Below, one piece after another: positions 57,546-64,000 of a stretch of 64,000 nucleotides of DNA. The notes beneath the pieces were generated by a model. It was given only the letters and a program-made list of their open reading frames with translations. It did not search any database and was not told the origin of the DNA. The first letter of the stretch is position 1. Every line of letters starts with the position of its first letter. The position numbers and the translations under genes were made by a program. This stretch comes from Gyrodactylus bullatarudis (lineage: Eukaryota; Platyhelminthes; Monogenea; Gyrodactylidea; Gyrodactylidae): the NCBI GenBank assembly GCA_012064415.1, contig SSNU01000367.1:124001-188000 (forward strand), written 5' to 3'.

Positions 57546-60500
57546 CTTGACTTCTCAGAGAATTTTTATCATGACTCGCATTTAATCTTTTGTCTATCCT
57601 ATGGTTTTGAATACGCTGATTATGAATCTACAGTTGTTTTCTGCATTCACCAATCAAGCTTGAGAATACATTACCCTGTTTCCTTCAAAATTTTGTAGAA
57701 TATTCCATTGAAAAATTAACAATGCAATTAACAACCTCTTTTCAGATAGTAATTTTAAACTATGAGGTAGAATCCCTTCGACTCAAAGATTATATTTCTT
57801 GTTTCCAACTTAGACCTTGAAAAGGTACAGTGGCATATAAGATTTATTTTACTGGCCTTAGATTGAAAATGACTTTAGACTTTACAGTAGACTTTCACAT
57901 CAGAACATTGAGCTGAATCAAAAGTTTTTTTTTCAATTTTGTAATGGTGATTGTATTTAATAAACATAAAATTTTTTTAAATACACGTTATCCCAACAAT
58001 AAAAGAAGCATTGGAACAAGAAATTTAGACAAATTTCCTGAGAATCCAACTACTCTACCATAACCATGGAAATTATCTTGTATCATTGTGATAAATTCAT
58101 TCATCAAGGGCAGTTTTTCTATATATTTAGTATGTACATGATTGTAAAAAATGAATAAATGGATACTCAGACTGAATTCTAGTCTTTTTAAAGAGATAGC
58201 TAGACTCTGAAACGCAAATAGCCTTTCTTATCAATTTTTTTCTTAATTTTTGTTTTATTAAATGATTAAAATTGTATTCAAGATCAAAAAGTATTGATGT
58301 TTAAGAGAAATTCATCATCTTTCTATTTAAACTAATTAGGCTGAAGAAATTCCATACCTCACTTTTATCTCAACAGACCCACAATGTTTCAAAAAATTAA
58401 TTGCCATTTACATTTCAGAGCAACTTGGCGTGAGATTTTAGATCCTGTAGGTTGGAACTCTAAAGGCTTACTTGAAGATGGGTCACAAGCAGAGAGATTA
58501 TATATTTGAAAATCATGTCTGTTCAATGTGTACATTTTTACATAATCGATATCTTTTGTGGGTTTTATTATGCAGATTCACTCAATAAACGATCTTAACT
58601 TTTCATTAAAAAATGCGACTGATGACTTCTCTAATTTTTTTATTTAATTAATGAAAAGTTCATAAAATACGACTGAAATAATTCAGACAGTAGCTAGATT
58701 GAAATGTCCAAAACGTTCTCTAGTTGGCAGAAATTTATATTTGACAAAAAAATTCGAAAATACATTGATTGATGAATATCTTGGAGAGTGTTTTATCATT
58801 ATTGAAAGTTGACAAATCTACAATTTGATTGAGTTATTATTATTCTCAATAATTATTCAAATATTTTGACAAGGAAACATAAACTCTAGACATTCAAATT
58901 CGCAAATACATCTTTTTCCCATCCTTACAAAAACGACTCAAGCTAGTGTGTTGGTTACACTGTGCAACACTAAAAAATCAACTCGACTGAATTTTTGATA
59001 TGTTGTTCAGTTTTTTAGGGCTTAAATTAAAGCCAAGTGCTCAAATTTCAAATTTTATCATTTGGTTCGAGGAAGAAAAGTATTATAGCGATAAAATTTA
59101 AACCAATTTTTTCGGCGTTTTGAAATGATTCTGAATATAAAAGTTTCATTTTTGTCGGAAAATCCTGGCCAAAGTTATTAAGTTTTAAAGTTTAGAATAT
59201 ACCACGCATACACACGCACGAATTGATTTTGTGAAAATTTGAAAAAAATCTAGGTCGTAAGGAGGCCGAAGAAAACGGTTGAAAAAAATAGTCTGAGATG
59301 AGTCAATTCATAATTGAATCTAAGATGATAGATTTCTTGTCTGGTGTCGCTCAAGAGGGGAGACACTGATTGATTAAAAGCTCTTTTCATAATCCATCTA
59401 TTCCTGGATGAGACAAATGGGAGTAAAAAGTCTTGGTAAACTAATCACTCAAAGATCTTCTCGCCTTTTGTTGAGTTTAATAGGGGGCAATTAAGTTGGT
59501 TTCTCAAATTGGAAAAAATAGAGTTTCATTCAATTGCCAGACAATCCAAGCTGAAGAGGAAATAGATTTTTTGATGAATAGCCATATCACATGCCAAAAT
59601 GCGTGCAACTTTATGATACAATTAAACCATTAATCTTAAATTAAAGGGCAAACATATCAACAACTACAATCTCTGGGAGAATAGAATAAAAACTCTCCAT
59701 TGCTTGGAGAGACATCATTTCTTTGTCGTAGACAATAAATTCTAGATTCTATCAACTACAAAATTAAAAAGCAAAATGAATTTCATAGTAAATACTCCAT
59801 CTCCTCCATTTATTATAAAAGTTATTATTATCTAACACCTAAAAAACATTTGATATGGATAGAAAGTTTAAGGATTGCAGAAAGATTATAATTATCCATG
59901 CCTCCTCGTCTATTTAGTTCTTAAGTGTGTTTTGCTTTGAATTAACTTTAAATTCATTAGAGGTATTACTACATAAATACAAATATTGATGCTTTTCAAT
60001 TCTAGAAATATCTAATAAGTTTAAAAAAATAGAGTGATTAATTATCTTTCTAATGGTACCAAACTTTTTCGAATTCATATTAGTTTTGGAGGATAAAATT
60101 TTTGTTCAACTTAAAGTCCCATTACTTATCGCGCAACCTAATAGTTACTATGAAATTATAATTTCACTTTTGGAACGGAATCATTTTGCGACTTGAAGTA
60201 ATAATAATAATAATTATTATTATTATCGTCTAGGATCAAAGTGAAAAATCAAAAAAGTGGAAAATAACTCGTGCGATTAGAGATAATTCCACAGTACAAA
60301 ATTTCAATTTCTTGATTATGATTATAATAAAATAAACACAGTTAAATATAGGAATAAAAGCTTTTCGTAGTGTAACCTAGGGCTGAAAGCACTAACAGAC
60401 AACTAAAGCAGGTTAATTCACTGTTTAAAAAGATCCATATTGATAATTATCAGTAGGACCTCAAAAATAATAAATTTAAATATTTGTTTTAAGTACTTAT

Positions 60501-60721
60501 TTTCAGCGTGTGTATGTCTTAACGACTCAATAAAAAATTATGAAAAGATACACTCTAATTAACGGTCGACATGACGAAGAGTGATCTAGCCAAACGTTGT
60601 TTGAGTTTTCATTATTGTATCATGAATGAAAGCGTAGAAATTTGTTGATAGAAATAAGAAATTATTTCATTATTTCAATAAGTTGAAAAAAAACTAAAAC
60701 TTATCATGATAACGAAAAATT
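57546..60721. other. No gene seen
   Basis: AT-rich spacer. Apart from the TAA/TTA hairpin repeat at 60199-60229, I found no coding frame, RNA gene or repeat family member that I can support. Confidence 0.4.
60199..60229. repeat. (TAA)n-(TTA)n palindromic microsatellite
   Basis: A run of TAA units passes directly into a run of TTA units, so the strand can fold on itself. Typical slippage-prone simple repeat. Confidence 0.85.
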
Positions 60722-61105
60722 ATGTGGGATTTTAGTAGGTCTTGGACTCTATTGGCTCCTACCAGGTGTAATATACTTTTTGAGAATTTTTGTGGTGCTA
60801 GTAATCGGAAAAATTTATCGCTAATTTCAATCAATTCCTTGAGTAATCATCCTCTCGGAGAATTTCTTCGAGTTAAATTAATAATCCTGATGAAGGTGAG
60901 CTTGTGTGGGAGGGGAGATTACTTTCCCAAATTTTTCTTCCATTTTTACATTATCATTTTATACTCATATTCCCTATTCGTACAAACATTAAGAATGAAT
61001 AATTCATTTGAAAGTATTCCAGAAACAGCATCAGCATACGACAACGAGAAATTCGAAAGGATTCTGATACAGATTGAGAAATGGGAAGACTTAAAGGAAT
61101 TATGA
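60722..61105 (+). CDS. Unassigned 127-codon open frame, possibly containing a last exon
   Basis: The longest frame in the distal 30 kb. The first part is hydrophobic and Ser-rich. The last part (NNSFESIPETASAYDNEKFE then RILIQIEKWEDLKEL) is acidic and coding-like, and is preceded by a T-rich tract that could be a splice acceptor; GTGAGC at about 60896 could be a donor. No domain recognised. Confidence 0.25.
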   Translation: MWDFSRSWTLLAPTRCNILFENFCGASNRKNLSLISINSLSNHPLGEFLRVKLIILMKVSLCGRGDYFPKFFFHFYIIILYSYSLFVQTLRMNNSFESIPETASAYDNEKFERILIQIEKWEDLKEL

Positions 61106-63847
61106 GCACTGAGGATGAAGAAATATGCATACTACTATTCTGAATTATTATTATTCAATAATTCAAAACTAGAGATTTAGATACCGTATCAACTCTAGCT
61201 AATCCATTATTACATTCTTGAATCAGTACAGACAACTATCAATTCCAAGCCTAATTTTGTATTGAAGCATGTACCGAAAATGCTTCACCATTATGTCATT
61301 CAGTTTTAAAAATCCAAAATTTTTCAAATCGCCACTCAATTTTTACTACGCAATCACTAAAATCCGGTTTATCTTGGCCATTAAATGAGCATCTTATCAT
61401 TGAGAGGACCTTCACGGTAAATTTCTTTGTTTTATCATGTCCGTGAGATGTTGTTGGGAAAATGGCCAATGCCATAATAGAGGATGACTTTCACACTTTA
61501 ATAGTACTCTTGTGAGTCGTTGGGAGGAAAAAAAATTTTAGACTTTATTAATTTTTATAAATACTGTCTCTAACCCCTGTAAGATATATGATCTGAATGA
61601 ATTATTTTTAGGAAGATGAATTATAACAAGCATGATATCGGGGGTTAGTTCATAGGAAGAATTCTCGGTTAGGAATATGTATCTCATTACTCATTGTAGC
61701 CGCACAATGCCGAGTAGGAATTTGAATGGATGAGTTAGTTATTGAAATTGAAAATGTACTACTCGTTCAGTTTGATATTAGGCTGAGGTCACAATAATGA
61801 AGAGAAGTTCAACTTGTGAAAGAGATACTTTTGCCCATACCATCTCCATCTATTTATATAACACACAAACACTCACGCGCCTTCCTTCTTGGCCAGATTC
61901 AGGCAACCAAAAATAAAATAAAAACAGAAGAAGAAAGTGTTGGCAGAGAAATAGATAAAGGATATCCCCTTTTATTCCAAGAAATATAGTGTATGCCTCG
62001 AATTGAAATGACACATTTAAGTGTGTGAGCCAAACAGATAAAAGATGCTGAGATGATGAGTGAATAGTCTCTCGATTTTTCGTTGTTTTCTTCCATCATT
62101 GCTCTCTCTCTATCAGAGCTAAATTTGTTATCCTCATTATTTTTCATCAGAAGAAATCAGAAGATAATAATAATTATCATTACCAAACACTCTTATAAAT
62201 AAAACGTATTATTTTATTCTCCCTTTCAGAGTAATTATTCTCAGAGTATATCATTTGATTTTACACAAAAACTATTCTGCATATATATATATGACTCATT
62301 GGATAATTACATTGTGATTTCACTAAAAATTTGCCTATGGGTAGACTAGTGTAACAGATGAGAGGTGAGAATGAGTCAAATCGATGAATATAAACTTATA
62401 GCTTTTCCATCAAGTTCAGTAAACCCTTTTTGATCTCCTTGTAATTTTTATGATTATGAGTTGAGTTGTGATGATTTTAAATAAGTTTATAGTTAATATT
62501 AGAATTATCATTTCTTACTGATTTGCTTCGAGAAAAAGCGATAAATAGATATACATTAGATTTTAACGAAAAACATCAAATTTTCAATCAAGAATTCGAA
62601 TATGATTGTGATCATGTAAAACTTTTTCCGACCATTCTGCCAATATCAATCAGCAAAGTTAAAAATTCCTCTGCTAAAATCAACCTAGAGAATTTTCCAT
62701 TTCCCCTTTTTGCAATTGAGAATAAAAATCTATAGAGATGATATATACCAGAAATTTCGTGATTTAATTTGAACCAGAGAATAATTTCAGCTCTCATATT
62801 TCGTATAAGCATATCTACTTCTGAGAGAGAGGGAGAGTAGATCCTAATTATTATTACGAGTGGAAAAACGATAAATTACCAAAAGGACTAATCCCTTGAG
62901 AGAATTGTACTCCTTGTAAATCTCTTCAAGATTCTTCATCCCCTCCCACACACAAGAATGTAATATCTGGATATTTTTGATTATTCGTATTTGAATTCAT
63001 TCACAACAATCATTACAGATTACATCATCAATAATTATTACAATAATAAACCTAGTTATTGTGATCTTGACTCAAACATCCAGAATAATTCAAGAGTCTA
63101 TCCGTTTAATTTTCTGTCTGAATTTATCATACGATATAATTTAGAATTGGAAATTTGATATTTAAAAAAGAACCCATGCATGGTCAGTAAGATAAAGAAA
63201 TTTATCTTGCCCGCCCAAGCAATCATATCAAGAAATGAGAGGAATTATTGCAAGATATTTAATTCAAGTATTCCCATGAGACCAAGACACGTACCAAGTC
63301 ATGACAACTCTTTTAGACTGTCCAAAGGTTCACCTAGATTCATTCAACTGTGACTAGAATAAATTTATCTATAGTGTGGAAATGCTCTCTTGTCTATTTG
63401 AATATCAGTACTGCTACTGATCAATTCTAAAATCTATTCATAACTGACTTGAATTTGAAAAATTGAATTTAGAAATTTTATGTAATAATTATATAGTCTC
63501 AAGGATATCGCACTACAACATAGAGAGATGATACCTAGAGTACTTGATTTTACTTGATAACCTTGAGGGATAAAGTGTAAGAGTATAAAACTCAATAAAT
63601 GAATACGTTTGTACCGATCAATTGTCACTATGGTGATCCTTGGTGTATTCAATACATCCATCCATCTATCTATTGCTTACAGAAATTTAAATAGTTTTCT
63701 CACGCAGTGTACTCATCGTCAAAGGTAAGGTTGAGTTACATCATTTCTAAGAATTTTTTATGTAATTTTTAAACATCAACTCGTTCATTTTTCATAGAAA
63801 GATCAAAGATGTAGGTATAGAAAAAATAGGTTTTTTATTCACTAAAT
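61106..63847. other. No gene seen
   Basis: AT-rich spacer with an AT dinucleotide run at about 62281-62292. Short frames on both strands show no motif. Confidence 0.4.
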
Positions 63848-64000
63848 GTACATTTCTTTACGGTTCATCAGTAGTGATACATAAATAATGTTAACAGTTT
63901 AAAATTCATTGAAAATAATATTTTACAAATTATGAAAGAAGTATAGTAAAAGTTGAAAAATATAAAAATATAATGTGAGCTGAAAAACACCAAAACTCTT
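63848..64000 (-). mobile_element. Penelope-like element 3' tail, continuing past the window
   Basis: CATTTCTTTACGGTTCATCA matches CATTTCTCAAAGGATCATCA at 32401. Then TTTACAAATTATGAAAGAAG and GAGCTGAAAAACACCAAAAC follow in the same order as at 32470-32560. The coding part, if kept, would lie to the right of the window. Confidence 0.6.

Noticed and set aside
1..64000. CRISPR arrays, operons, ribosome binding sites, prophage
   Set aside because: The DNA is eukaryotic: spliced innexin, Penelope, MULE and piggyBac remnants. No regular spaced repeats were seen.

Overview
This window looks like AT-rich nuclear DNA from an invertebrate animal. It holds one clear multi-exon host gene and many transposable elements. 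The host gene is an innexin (invertebrate gap-junction protein) on the minus strand. Five coding exons between 30154 and 16836 join at GT/AG splice sites to give a 665-residue reading frame. Its first extracellular loop (two Cys 18 residues apart, with a W-x-P-Q-E-F run) is closer to spiralian and nematode innexins than to arthropod ones as I remember them. My best guess is therefore a non-arthropod protostome, but the species cannot be fixed from sequence alone.

Layout. 1-12 kb is a transposon graveyard: a hAT transposase fragment split by a foldback element; a second foldback element; a 2.1-kb element with about 80-bp terminal inverted repeats that carries a full-length but frame-broken protein of an unnamed multicopy family; a Cys-rich candidate gene; Penelope-like element tails; a Mutator-like (MULE) transposase remnant with subterminal repeats; and a piggyBac fragment. 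12-16.6 kb is mostly unassigned. 16.8-30.2 kb is the innexin, with introns of 75, 2011, 7536 and 1699 bp that hold MITEs and a Penelope fragment. 30.2-64 kb has no gene I can defend. It contains more foldback MITEs, a Penelope GIY-YIG endonuclease remnant (32.4-33.0 kb), a second dispersed repeat family, microsatellites and a few unassigned open frames.

Main themes. (1) About 19 full or partial foldback MITEs share a terminal signature (roughly AAGCTAGTTAATATGAAGAT, then GGGAATTTATGATTTTTACA) and TA target-site duplications. The TA duplication is supported by a hAT frame that reads through when one element is removed, and by a MITE nested precisely inside another MITE. One copy is a palindrome with two 289-bp arms that I found identical wherever I compared them. 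(2) The 2.1-kb element ties a 'hypothetical' invertebrate protein family, with Zn-binding Cys pairs and conserved Asp/Glu/His positions, to a DNA-transposon structure. It is my strongest candidate for something not properly described. (3) Penelope copies survive mainly as 3' ends, on both strands.
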